The translations under genes and the position numbers were made by a program. Shown here one piece after another: positions 9,434 through 19,254 of a stretch of 64,000 nt of DNA (positions are counted from its first letter, which is position 1; every line of letters starts with the position of its first letter). The notes below the pieces were generated by a model. The model saw nothing but the letters and a program-made list of their open reading frames with translations. It searched no databases and was not told the DNA's origin. This DNA is from Blasia pusilla (taxonomy: Eukaryota; Marchantiophyta; Marchantiopsida; Blasiales), in assembly GCA_050084515.1 (NCBI GenBank), contig CM114274.1, forward strand, positions 43,081,483 through 43,145,482, given 5' to 3'.

Positions 9434-10717
9434 GTTGGACCATTGCCTATAGGGTCTGTACAGGCATTGGCTGGGGGCGAGATGAGGAGAGATAGGCACC
9501 CATGGACTTCCTGGGACGTCGTTCAAGCAGAGAGTGCGAAGGCCGCTAGAGTAGTACATGTTCATTTTTTGGATGTGGAGCATGGTGTAGGAGGTCAGAG
9601 TGGAGTGGCTGTTGCGGAGGTGGCTAGGGTTGCTACATAGCAACCAAAGCCGGAGGTTGCGTCCTCTCCGAGTGAGGTCACGATGAAGACTTGGGAGCTT
9701 GTGATATGTCTCAAGTTGATAGGAGGAGAGCGACGGCGAGTTCATAGGTTTTTGAGAGGGCATGTGAGTTTTTTTGCCTTCAGTATGAGAGACTTGGGTA
9801 CGGTGAAGGATCCCGGGATACGGATTGAGTTGGCTAGTGATACGCCGATCTTTCGTCGACTCCACATATATTCTGATATGGAGCGAGCCTTGATTCAGAG
9901 CAGGAGTCAGGACTTGTGGAGTTATCACATGGGGAGTATGCATCTGCCACAGTCATGCCGGAGAAGAAGGATATGTATGGCAATTGGACGGATAGGCGGA
10001 TGTGTGGAGATTACCGTCTTATCAACCGACAGACAAGGTCAGATCGGTATGCCATGCCAACTCTTGAGGAGATCTTTGATGCGGTAGGGCACGCAAAGAT
10101 CTTCAGTACTTTAGATCTCCGTGTTGGCTATCATCAGCTTCCTATCAGGTTGGAGGACAGGGAGAAGACAACATTCTGGGGGATAGATCGGTTCGGGAGA
10201 GATTGCTTGTATCAGTGGTGGTTCTTACCATTTGGGTTGAAGAACGCGCCTGCATAGTTTTAGAGAGTGATGGATAGGATTTTGGGTGGCTTGGATTTTG
10301 TACGATGTTACATAGATGATATTCTTATCTTCATTTCCACGGTTGAGGAGCATGAGCGACACTTGGAGGAGGTGTTTCGGCAATTGCAGTTACATGGACT
10401 GAAGTTACATCCAAGCAAGTGCAGATTCTTTCAGGAGCAGATTGAGTACTTGGGACACACCATAAACCCGAGTGGGTTAGGCGTTCAGCACACGAAGGTA
10501 GAGGCTATTGCGCAGATTCCACGCCCTACAGATGTGAGTTGAGTGCGAGCATTTCTTGGACTGGCGAACTTCTAGTGACGGTATCTCAAGGGTTTTAGTG
10601 CGATCGCAAAGTCTTTGACCTTGTTGACGAGACTTGATCAGGTTTAGTTGTGGGGAGATGATCACGAGCGAGCATTTCAGGAGCTCAAGGACAGGTTGAA
10701 GTCTTCACCCATTTTAT
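9434..10717 (+). pseudogene. Ty3/gypsy reverse transcriptase with N-terminal linker
   Basis: After a linker (9434-9690) come the usual Ty3 pre-RT segment (FAFSMRDLGTVKDPGIRIEL), then VMPEKKD.YGNWTDRRMCGDYRLINRQT, LDLRVGYHQLPIRLEDREKT, FLPFGLKNAPA and the catalytic YIDDILIF (about 10309), followed by LEEVFRQLQLHGLKLHPSKC and QIEYLGHTINPSGL. The frame shifts by one at about 9910. In-frame stops at about 10255, 10261, 10540, 10573-10578 and 10645 disable it; several sit where the other copies or the family have CAG, GAG or CGA codons. The YxDD active site itself is preserved. Confidence 0.9.
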
Positions 10718-11130
10718 AGAGACCGGTTAGGGGTCGCCCATTCCTGTTACATACGGATTGGAGCATGTTGGGTCTAGGAGCAGTGCTTACTCAGAGGGAT
10801 GACGAGGAGAGGGAGTTTTTTGTGGCTTACGCAAGCCGATCGAACAACATTGCAGAGGCAAAGTACAGCTCCTATGAGGGAGAGTGCTTGGCTGCAGTGT
10901 GGGCCGTGGCATATTTCAGGTGCTATTTATTCGGCAACCCTTTCACACTTATCATTGATCATCAGCCGTTGAGGTGGTTGATGGAGTCCGACAAGCTTAC
11001 AAGAAAGCTTGCCAGGTGGGCTCTATTACTACAGGAGTATGAGTTTGAGGTGGTTCATAGTCCAGGTCGGCTGAACCTGGATGCAGATGGGTTGAGTCGT
11101 AACCCATGTCCGAGTCAAAGAGACGACACA
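10718..11130 (+). pseudogene. Ty3/gypsy RNase H
   Basis: Open reading through the RNase H fold: HTDWSMLGLGAVLTQRDDEE (first catalytic Asp), AYASRSNNIAEAKYSSYEGE (catalytic Glu region), CLAAVWAVAYFRCYLFGNPF, IIDHQPLRWLMESDKLTRKL, and the end block SPGRLNLDADGLSR. It is in the same frame as RT. It degrades the RNA strand of the RNA-DNA hybrid during reverse transcription. The domain looks complete in itself, although upstream RT stops prevent a full Pol. Confidence 0.88.
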
Positions 11131-11942
11131 GCAGCTCGATGGCACGGAGAGAGTGATGAGGAGATAGTGCCATGTTGGCATGCATCTGCCTATCTTTGTT
11201 GGTTGACTATGGCAGGTCAGCCACAGGTGATGACTCCACTGGTGGGGTTGGATGATGAGTCCTTCGATTTGGAGGTTAGTGAGGAGGCGAGAGGTGGTCG
11301 TAACATCCTTGACGACGTGGAGGTTGTGGAGTTCTTGTGCACTCGCGTCATTGCGAGTACAGTGAGTGCTAGGGAGCGGGATCGGATCCTACAGAGAACC
11401 AAGAGGTTTAGGTGGGAGGGGACTCACATTTTTCGGGTATGGGGAGATAGTAGGATACGATTGGTACCCCATCCTTCCCAGCGAGCACATGTAGTGCGAC
11501 ATGCCCATGAGGAGTTGGGACATTTTGGAGTAAAGCGTACTTACAGCTTACTCCAGTTTCAGTATTGGTGGCGCGGCATCATAGGTACGTGTTGGTCATG
11601 ATGGACCATTTCTCCAAGTGGATAGAGTTGGTGGCACTACCAGACAAGGCGAGCTAGGGAACAGCTTATGCGTTTCTAGATCGTGTGCTTAGTTACTTTG
11701 GTGCACCGGCGGAGGTGTTGAGTGACCAGGGTACCAAGTTCAGGAGAGAGTTTCAAGCCTTATGTGATCAGGCACTGATAGATCACCGCACCACGTCCAG
11801 AGATCATCCTGAGGCGGATGGGTTGGCAGAGAGAGTGGTACAGACAGTGAAGAGAGGTTTGCGCAAGTATGGCTTGCAGCGGGGACAGTTGAGGGAGTGG
11901 GACCTACATTTGCCATGGTTGGCTATGGGGTTATCACTTTAG
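11131..11942 (+). pseudogene. Ty3/gypsy integrase, internally deleted
   Basis: The linker after RNase H leads to the zinc-binding N-terminus (HAHEELGHFGVKRTYSLLQF, then QYWWRGI at about 11575). The CxxC half and the first catalytic Asp are missing through a deletion near 11582. Reading resumes in another frame with VMMDHFSKWIELVALPDKAS, VLSDQGTKFRREFQALCDQA and SRDHPEADGLAERVVQTVKR. A second deletion after WLAMG (about 11930) removes the C-terminal part that the copies at 52825 and 20118 still show. Not functional. Confidence 0.85.
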
Positions 11943-11979
11943 TCGGCAGGCATCCTTGGCGTCATTTTCACGGTACTTT

Positions 11980-12193
11980 TTGCCATGTCATCTTCCAAAC
12001 ATAGATGGGATGGTGGATCCGAGCTTGGCAGTGGTACCTGCAGGCTTGAGGTGTATGTTGTGCCGATCTGCGAGGGGTGCAGCCACCATGTTGGTATATG
12101 ATGGCTGTTCTCGAGGGTGGCATATGTCATGTCTGACCCCCCCTCTTGATGTGGTTCCCACGGGACAATGGATGTGTCCGAGATGTGTATAGG
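11980..12193 (+). pseudogene. PHD finger at the C-terminus of the Ty3 polyprotein
   Basis: The frame reads CHLPNIDGMVDPSLAVVPAG, then CMLC (first zinc pair), MLVYDGCSRGWHMSCLTPPL and GQWMCPRC before a stop at 12190. This matches the C4-H-C3 layout of PHD fingers, including the aromatic residue (W) before the last Cys pair and the DGCxxGWHxxC block. One zinc ligand is lost here (Y in place of the first Cys of CDGC); the same position is Cys in the copies at about 20020 and 52795. PHD fingers bind histone H3 tails, so a role in choosing chromatin for integration is likely but inferred. Confidence 0.75.
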
Positions 12194-12252
12194 ATAGTAG
12201 GTCATGTCAGAGAGATGTGATATTTTCTATCTGGAGTTGGGAGGATCCAACT

Positions 12253-12281
12253 GCCAGCTAGGGGGCGGTTGTGTGATCTCC
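12253..12281 (+). other. Candidate polypurine tract
   Basis: CTAGGGGGCGGT downstream of the PHD stop. The minus-strand copy has the matching run at 52554-52562 (reverse complement GGGGGGCGA) at the same distance from its PHD stop. What follows is not the LTR start but a tail copy (12282-12400). Confidence 0.45.
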
Positions 12282-12400
12282 ATGTATATGTATGAGTTGA
12301 TTTTTGTATATGTGTGGATCCACCCGTGGGGAAGATCGGTGTTGTGTGATGTAGATGTGACTAGTGATGTATGTTGTGTAGCGACATATATGCGCACGAT
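12282..12400 (+). repeat. Extra copy of the LTR tail between polypurine tract and 3' LTR
   Basis: ATGTATATGTATGAGTTGAT...GCGCACGATAG repeats the last ~125 bp of the LTR (12893-13019 and 14105-14230). The minus-strand element has the equivalent tail (52426-52556) in the same place, as does the fragment at 19650-19790. The arrangement is thus inherited by the family rather than a local accident. Confidence 0.65.
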
Positions 12401-12403
12401 AGC

Positions 12404-13019
12404 TCTCACATCTAAGTAGCCGATAGGCCGAGATCTATCGTGGATAGGGCGTAGGAGCCAGCGGAATATCTTGAGTGTAACTTTGTCCCACGGTGTTGGA
12501 TGAGGTTGAAGATAGATCCATTGTGTCAGGAACGTCGTTTCTGATAACTTTCTTGTTGAGGTCTTTCACAGCCAGGTGACTTATTGACCAGGTCACCCGC
12601 CCCTGATAACCCGTGCGCGCAGGTTACCAAGGGAATAGATATTTTTAGGGGAAGAGCCTTTTGGCTCTTCCCAACCCTATATAAGAGAGGAAGATGGCTT
12701 TCCTAAGCCATCTTTCTCATGTTGGGCCGTTGGACCACCTCCCTTGTATGTGTGTGAGATAGGACTAAAGTGCTAGCGTCCGGATTCCTTGATAGCACAG
12801 GGTGGACGAGGCTCGATATGCCGATGTAGATTGAGGAGTGGAGTTTTAGGCCGGGTGTGCCATTTTTACTACTCTTTATTTTTGTTGTGATGTCCATGTA
12901 TATGTATGAGTTGATTTGTGTACATGTGTGGATCGACCCGTGTGTGGGGAAGATCGGTGTTGTGTGGTGTAGATGTGACCAGCGATGTATGTTGTGTAGC
13001 GACATGTATGGGCACGACA
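12404..13019 (+). repeat. 3' LTR (TGTCAC family), full length
   Basis: 616 bp. The start is mutated to TCTCACATC; the end is CACGACA. It contains the TATA box CCTATATAAGAGAGG at about 12676-12690 and is 611-616 bp long like the solo LTR at 13620. It is followed by the target duplication AAGA and the resumed gag. Confidence 0.85.
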
Positions 13020-13619
13020 AAGAAGAGACATCACTGGAAGCGGACAAGCTCTTCGTCATAGGATTCTTCGTCTTTGTCCCAATCTTCCAATATCTTGTCA
13101 GGCAGCACTAGCAGCGAAGATTCAGAGTCTAAGGAAGACTCCAAGGGCAAGAAGAAGAAGAAAGCAAGATGCTCAAACGGTCTTCGTCCTCAGGTAGAGG
13201 GCATAAGGACCAGAGCGCGAAGACAGAGAGCCGCAAGTCTGTGAGTCCCGCCTATAAGACTAAGAAGGATGGGGAGAAGTCCGCCATCAGTGAGTTGACA
13301 AATCAAATGGCTGAACTAAAGGTACACGTGGCAGCCCAAAAAGATCCTAGAAGAAGGTCTGGTATTATGCGGCCTAACATATGGTGCAGTGCTTGTGGGA
13401 CTTAGGGGCATACAATGCCGGAGTGCCCGCTTCAGCGAGATTTACGTTGGATACAAGAAGAAAGCTCAAGGGAGGAGGGATGGTATGATCCACATGAGTA
13501 GGAGGGATGCTACGCGGTTCATGCAATTCCTGGGGCTAGTACTCCTCGCAGCTGGATTCCCACATACGTATCGCCCGAGTATGGAGAGCAGAGGCCTCTA
13601 CGTCAGATCATGGGACCCG
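13020..13619 (+). pseudogene. Ty3/gypsy gag, part 2 of 3 (outer element)
   Basis: Resumes directly after the insertion: Ser-rich basic region (KKRHHWKRTSSSS...), then QMAELKVHVAAQKDPRRRSG and the first zinc knuckle (IWCSACGT at about 13380-13405; stop TAG in place of the next codon, then HTMPECP). It aligns with 6540-7140 of the TGATACC-family gag. It ends at 13619, where a solo LTR is inserted just after the block corresponding to EYGEQRPLRQIMG. Confidence 0.75.
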
Positions 13620-14230
13620 TGTCACATTTGAGTAGCCGATAGGTCGAGATCTATCGTGGATAGGACGTAAGAGCTAGCGGACTATCTTGAGTGTAACTTT
13701 GTCCCACGGTGTCGGATGAGGTTGAGGATAGATCCATTGTGTCAGGAACGTCGTTTCTGATAACTTTCTTGTTGAGGTCTTTCACAGCCGGGTGACTTGT
13801 TGACCAGGTCACCCGCCCCTGGTAACTTGTGCGCACATGTTACCAAGGGAATAGCTATTTTTAGGGGAAGAGCCTTTTGGCTCTTCTCAACCCTATATAA
13901 GAGAGGAAGATGGCTTTCCTAAGCCATCTTTCTCAGGTTGGGCCGTTGGAGCACCTCTCTTGTATGTGTGTGAGATAGGACTAGGGTGCTAGCGTCCGGA
14001 TTCCTTGATAGCATAGGATGGACGAGGCTCGATATGCTGATGTAGATTGAGGAGTGGAGTTTTAGATCGGGTGTGCCGTTTTTAGTACTCTTTTATTTAG
14101 ATCTTCATTTATATATATGAGTTGATTTTTGTACATGTGTGGATCGACCCGTGTGTGGGGAAGATCGGTGTTGTGTGGTGTAGATGTGACCAGCGATGTA
14201 TGTTGTGTAGCGATATGTATGCGCACGACA
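13620..14230 (+). repeat. Solo LTR (TGTCAC family), TSD CCCG
   Basis: 611 bp from TGTCACATTTGAG to GCGCACGACA, flanked by CCCG on both sides (13616-13619 and 14231-14234). It has TATA box CCTATATAAGAGAGG near 13891. It lies inside the gag zinc-knuckle region. It is the remnant left when the two LTRs of an inserted element recombine. Confidence 0.88.
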
Positions 14231-14510
14231 CCCGCAACATTCACCCCACCAATCAAGAGAAATTGTTGTTATAATTGTAGGACAACCGATCACTGGACGA
14301 ACAACTGTTCAAACCCAAAGAGACCCGTGGGGTTGAATCCTCTTTGTTATAATTTCAAGAAGGGAAGACACACTGCGGTGGAGTGCCCGGAGCCTCAAGT
14401 TCCAAGGCTCTTGGTCAAATATGTCACTACCCGACCTGCACCAACCGAAACCAAGAGAGCCAAGGAAGGTGACCATTAAAGAACAAGAACATGCCAGGAA
14501 GAGTCCTCAT
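14231..14510 (+). pseudogene. Ty3/gypsy gag, part 3 of 3 (outer element)
   Basis: Continues the gag after the solo LTR: second zinc knuckle CYNCRTTDHWTNNCSNPKRP and third LCYNFKKGRHTAVECP, in which Cys of the CxxC is changed to Phe. It aligns with 7150-7330. Similarity to the element fades after about 14500, where a different, host-like sequence begins. Confidence 0.75.
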
Positions 14511-16220
14511 ATTGGCCCGAAAACATCCTCCGCGGCCTGTTCTTCGTTCTCTCCCCGTGTTGTATTCATCTAGCGGTGTTTCCTCCGAACCCTCTTCGAG
14601 AACCCGGGCCGCATACTAGTTCGACGTTCTTAGAAAATGGGGTCGTATCTAATGCCGTCCCAGATTTCACAAAGTAGAGCTTCGATTTCATAAATCTCGT
14701 CATATGAAATGGAATCGTGGAGAGTCTGGAGACCTACTGTAGTGTCATCACTCCGCCACCGAATCGTGATACCATGATAGGTGTCCGGTCGTGGCACCGG
14801 TGGCCTTTCGTCGGAATGCACGCGCCAGGAATCCGATCAACTCTGGGCATCATCAACACACACTGTACGCTAGAAGTGGAACCCACGTGGTGGCATGGTG
14901 CCCACGTGTCGGATAACCTCTGGGCTGAGTCACGTGGCAAATATCCTTCCTAGTCACGCTGTCGGGGTCCCACTTTCTTGCCTGCGCATCGTCTTGTCTC
15001 TCCCCTGCTCCGGACTACAACTACTTGTCCACCCACGCATGAGGATCGACGATGTCACTTCTCTTTCCGCGGAAAATTCACCTTCTTCTATCTGCGTCTG
15101 TTAACTTGTAAGTATCTCGTTCTCTGCCTGGGGAATTTTTGTGCACTCACTAATCACAGCTATACTGGATTCCTTCTGTGATTGCTCGTACGTCGCTTGG
15201 TGATCGGTAGCCTGCCGGATTCTTCTCGCAGATACCCTGGTCCCAGTTTCGGCCGCAATAACGTGATCAACTTGATTGTCTTTTCAGACTTTCATTTCTG
15301 CCGGTCGGAGTCTTTCCTTGTTTCGAATCCGTTGATGGACAGTCACAAGAGTTTAGTTGAGGTTTTCCGTCTCAAGAGCTTCTGCAGTCGTCAAAATAGA
15401 CATCGTTCTTTGTTTCCCCTGGTCTTCCTAGCTCCCGGATGCATCGATTTTCATGGACATCCGGCAGCGGTACTGCATATCACCTTTCATGGCATCTGTT
15501 AGTAAGGAGTAAGTTTTGTATGCATTCATTGGAACAGGTATCTGGTTGGAACTCTTCGGCATTTGCCATGGCAGACTTGAAGTAGCACCGTTTATCGCTA
15601 AAAAATAATTGTACTTGTTCATGACGCTCTTTACATCGCCTGCTAATGAGGTGGATTAAGTTCATCGAGCGTTGTTGTCATGCGCTTGTTGGTTTGTCCG
15701 AATCGTGAATTTAGGTGTCCGTTACCGTGATTCCTGAGCAACATTCATTTGCATGTTGTTGTGTTCGAGAAACTGGGATTCTTCACGACAGCAATTTCTC
15801 CACGGGTCATTTGAAGGGTCACAGGATTTTGCAGCCAAATCTCGAACTGTTTGGTTTAGTGTTTTAAATGTCGGTAACCCCGGAGTCCCAATCATTCATA
15901 CATTGTAATTCTAACTCCTTTGGATTGTTGGTTATGGATGTCGGTCGGTTTCCATACTTGCTGGAAGATACGATCATTTTCAGAGTATTACCAGTTTGCC
16001 CCGTTCTCAATGAGATGTCATGGTCTGCCGCAACAAATTGACGGAGCTCCTAGCATCCTTTTACTTTATGACTCCTTTTTCCTTTTGTACTTTAGGAATT
16101 GTTTGCGCATACCCTTCTCCTCGCGTAGATAATGCGGTCACGGTCTTGCATGTATGTTCGATGATTATTTTATGGAAGTAATCAGCTGGCAATTGTAATG
16201 TCGGCACTATTTTCTCTAGA
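14511..16220 (+). promoter_or_regulatory. Probable promoter, 5'UTR exon and 5'UTR intron of the 16242 gene
   Basis: No coding sequence seen. The region around 14960-15100 is pyrimidine-rich (CTTGTCTCTCCCCTGCTC, CTTCTTCTATCTGCGTCTG), as in plant 5'UTRs. A good donor (CTT|GTAAGTATC) lies at 15109 and an acceptor (TTTTCTCTAG) ends at about 16220, 21 bp before the ATG at 16242. An intron of about 1.1 kb in the 5'UTR is therefore proposed. The reading is based on splice motifs and composition only. Confidence 0.4.
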
Positions 16221-16241
16221 AAGATCCAAGGCGATTTCGCG

Positions 16242-16580
16242 ATGGAATCTGCGCCGGAACAACCCCGCCCCTATCAGAGTCATCAGGAGACTTACGAGCA
16301 CGGGAAGAATATCAAGAAAGGTTCCGAGAGGCTTGATAGGCGATCGGCCGCAGGCGTGAGAGGACAACCCAAGAAAAGTGGTCGTGGAGGAAAATATACA
16401 TGGGATGGTTCTACACCCGATGAAGACAACAGTTCTGAAGTAGCTTTGGATGAGAAAGACCCAAACTATGTAGATGAAGAGCAGGAGGTTAAGGGCAGTG
16501 GCAATATTGCTGAGAATGCGGTCGAAGCCGAGAAGTCGTCTTCAGTGGAAGGAGATGCGAAACAAGTGATCACGAATTGA
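16242..16580 (+). CDS. Small acidic plant protein with R-S-x-x-G / K-K-x-G-x-G-G-K-x-T-W motif
   Basis: An intact 112-residue ORF. Order: Gln/Pro-rich N-terminus (MESAPEQPRPYQSHQ), a basic motif ERLDRRSAAGVRGQPKKSGR followed by GGKYTW, then an acidic tail with DEKDPNYVDEEQE. A basic Gly-rich motif, Trp, and then DPNY resemble the short conserved motif seen in HABP4-like and PDCD4/MA3-type RNA-binding proteins and in small plant proteins of unknown function. The start is supported by a putative acceptor just upstream and by the lack of an upstream ATG in frame nearby. No membrane segment. Probably a real host gene because the frame is clean in a region full of broken ones; function unknown. 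Confidence 0.6.
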   Translation: MESAPEQPRPYQSHQETYEHGKNIKKGSERLDRRSAAGVRGQPKKSGRGGKYTWDGSTPDEDNSSEVALDEKDPNYVDEEQEVKGSGNIAENAVEAEKSSSVEGDAKQVITN

Positions 16581-17430
16581 TTGACAGACGTGAATGCAGT
16601 ATTCCGAATCCCTATGACTCGCTCCATACATGTACAAATCAAATAAATGGTGTGCGGATGGGATGCTGGTTGGCGTTGAAAGTTCAAAGAGCAGTTCTCA
16701 GTCTCTCAAAATCCTAGAGAGCAGACCCGGTGATGGATCTCCCAGGTTAGGAAATGTGGGGGCCCAGGTAGTCTTTGTTTCGAGGAATCTAGTCGGAGCG
16801 TAGATTATCGTAGATAGTTTTCCCGGTTGCTAGCGAACAGGGGAAGTCATATCTAAATGTTGGCATCAGTCATTTAGCGTTTGTACAGTTCGTCTCTCTG
16901 GCGATGACCGTCCTTAGATTCCTCGAGGCCATTTTGTAAGAAGTCAGTCCCCTAGGCTCCTAGTCGCATTCAGCTGTAGTGAGGATAAATTTTGCTCCGC
17001 ATGCTGGATAGTCTTCAACAATCAGACAAAGTCTTTGTTAAGACTTGACGGGCCTAATTTTCAATTTTCAACTACTGAATTAATACGGAAGCTTTCATTT
17101 TCGACGAGTATTTGCATTCATTATCCTACGGAGGAGTGGGGTACACAAGTGTCCCCAAGTCTTGAGAGTAAATAAGGATGACGAAGGATTTATGTGCGGG
17201 GGATGAGTCGTATGACAAAGGAGTTTGTGAGATGCCGAACTAAAATAGATTAGTTGGTGTATGGGCTCAGGGTTCAAACAAGAGCCCTCATGGCTTCTCC
17301 CATATTAGTTAAATGGAACTAAGTTCTTAGTGAGGATAGGTGTCAACCACATAGATGTTTGTTGTTGAGACCCACGTGGACAATAATAATATAGATGTCA
17401 TATTAAGTGTTTTGAATTAAAAAGATAGAA
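16581..17430. other. 3' flank of the small gene; no gene recognised
   Basis: Holds the presumed 3'UTR and intergenic sequence. Short ORFs only, no domain, no repeat with the rest of the window noticed. Confidence 0.5.
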
Positions 17431-17431
17431 T

Positions 17432-18435
17432 GTATGTCGTGCGCCTACTCTCTTTGAAGGTTAATCTTGTTTGTTGCGGAAGCGTGCGTTCAGTAGTCAC
17501 GCTCTCAACGTTGATCTGCATCCAAACACGCACTTCGGTTAGTCGGGTCTTGGATCAATCAGCGGGATTACTTTCCGAGTTCTCGTCTCGGACTCTCTCT
17601 TCAAGCTCAATCTTCCTAGTTTCGCGGTTTCCAACACGGGCAAGTCTCGAAAGACTTGGGACAGATTTTCTGGTCGGTTCAGGAACCTGAAACGGCGTTT
17701 CGCGTCTAGCGGTTCCAATCGTCCGATGAACATCCAATGAGTTCCTCACCAAGACTCGCACGAAATGAATCTCGGGTTGGAATCCAAGTGTGGCGTCACA
17801 AAGTCCACTCCCTTGGATCAGTTTGGTTTGGGTTTCGCCAAACTCCCGTTTCATCTCGTGCCTCAAACGCCGTTTGGCGCCCAAAGTGGGGTTTCGTTTC
17901 CCGAGACATCTCAGAGAAGGTACTCCCCTTACTAGTACTTCTGGGGATCTCCGGGGCCCCTACATTTAGGGAAAGACACCGGGCCTCAATTGGCCCTCAA
18001 CCCGATTGCTCTCTGAATCGTTTTCGGCCAATATCTCAGCCTGTACTTATGCGTTTGCTGAGATTTTTGGTGCGTTGGAAGCGTCTTGAGATCAGCTTTC
18101 CAACGCGCCCTTACTTGTCCCGAACGCATCTCGGAGCTCAACGTTATGGTCCTAAACACAGTCAGATTCTCCCAAACGCTAGTCATGTTCCAAACTGGTT
18201 CTCACCTCTTTGGCAACCAACCTCCAAGACTCAACTCATCTCAAGTCTCGGCTCGCGTTTGGTCTAGGTTTCCTGGTCGCGACCACTAACGCATGAAACG
18301 CACAACTCTGTTCCGCGTTTCATCTCTTAGACTTTTCCAAGAGACTCTACCAAACGCCTCTCCAAAGCGCAAACCTCGCGGCGTGAGTTCCTTTGAGTTC
18401 TGATGTTTCGCTTGGCGCGTATTTGGTGTTGTTTG
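17432..18435 (+). repeat. Dispersed repeat R1, long copy
   Basis: GTCGTGCGCCTACTCTCTTTG at the left edge, the internal block GGCAAGTCTCGAAAGACTTG, and the right edge TGTTGTTTGGTTATGAGGGTC recur at 21545-21945. The long copy has about 475 extra bp (about 17920-18395) that the short copy lacks. This suggests a transposon or LTR family of which one copy is deleted. No coding domain is visible. Confidence 0.6.
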
Positions 18436-19250
18436 GTTATGAGGGTCGCGATAATGTAGTTGGGATGGATGTTGGGATGTTCTTACCTATGCGTGCGTGG
18501 GAGGACAAAATCCGGCCTTAGAAAAATGTATGGATTTTGACTATTGGCCTTGTAGCTTTTTTTTTAGACCCACCTGAATACCATATGGCATAAACTAGTA
18601 TTTTTTTTGGTTACTATGCTCTTTGGTAGGAGCAAGTAACCCTTCAAAATGTCTTTATATATGTCATTTCCTTACATATGTTATAGGTGATGGGATTTTC
18701 AATATGATGCATATAGATATTGTTACATAACATACATCAAGGTTATTAATCGAACATAAAAATAACTAGCCTAATCCACACATAAGGCTAGTAACGCCCA
18801 AAATTTGGGCATGTAACCCATTCACTATACACATGGCAAGCTTGAACAAAATTGCTTGTGTGAGGTGAGAAAATGTCTTGCTTTAAAAAAAAAATTTAGG
18901 CTTATTGGTATGGAGCCCTTTATATGGGAATAAATAAAATGTTTCTTGAAGAATAGATGTAGAGAACACTTGGTGTTCTCTATATCTATGGGTTTGAGTA
19001 TAGTGTACCAAAAGAGAGAAGGCATTGCATCTATTGTGTCCAAATATGCTCCCAATCTCATTATAAATACACATACCGCCTATAAGTCAAGTGTCATTTA
19101 TTCAAGTGAATGGGCCCCTTATCTTGAAAATAAATAACATAAAAAGTTTGGGATTAGCATAATAGAGTGCTGTAGTTCTCCATACATTCCATAAGGGATG
19201 AATAACATCTTCAAATCACCTTGATCTAGTATTGATGGACCAAACTCAAT
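18436..19250. other. AT-rich intergenic stretch with a hairpin
   Basis: No gene recognised. At about 18954-18988 there is a near-perfect hairpin: GTAGAGAACAC / TTG / GTGTTCTCTATA. Overlapping short ORFs on both strands have no domain. Confidence 0.45.
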
Positions 19251-19254
19251 TTTA

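Larger units (their letters stand above)
1179..13019 (+). mobile_element. Composite methyltransferase-carrying Ty3/gypsy insertion (TSD AAGA)
   Basis: An 11.8-kb block begins TGTCACATCTGAG and ends GGGCACGACA. It is flanked by the 4-bp direct repeat AAGA (1175-1178 and 13020-13023), and the interrupted gag reads on after it. The left end is a truncated LTR (1179-1660) and the right end a full LTR (12404-13019). Between them, 1661-8090 is foreign material from a second Ty3 family; 8091-12281 is this element's own pol: protease tail, cytosine-5 methyltransferase, RT, RNase H, integrase and PHD finger. Numerous in-frame stops, at least two frameshifts (near 8330 and 9910) and deletions in integrase make it non-autonomous. 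A related minus-strand copy lies at 50739-59052. Confidence 0.8.

Noticed and set aside
12857-13111. ORF across the end of the 3' LTR
   Set aside because: It spans the LTR/gag junction and arises only from the insertion; no domain.
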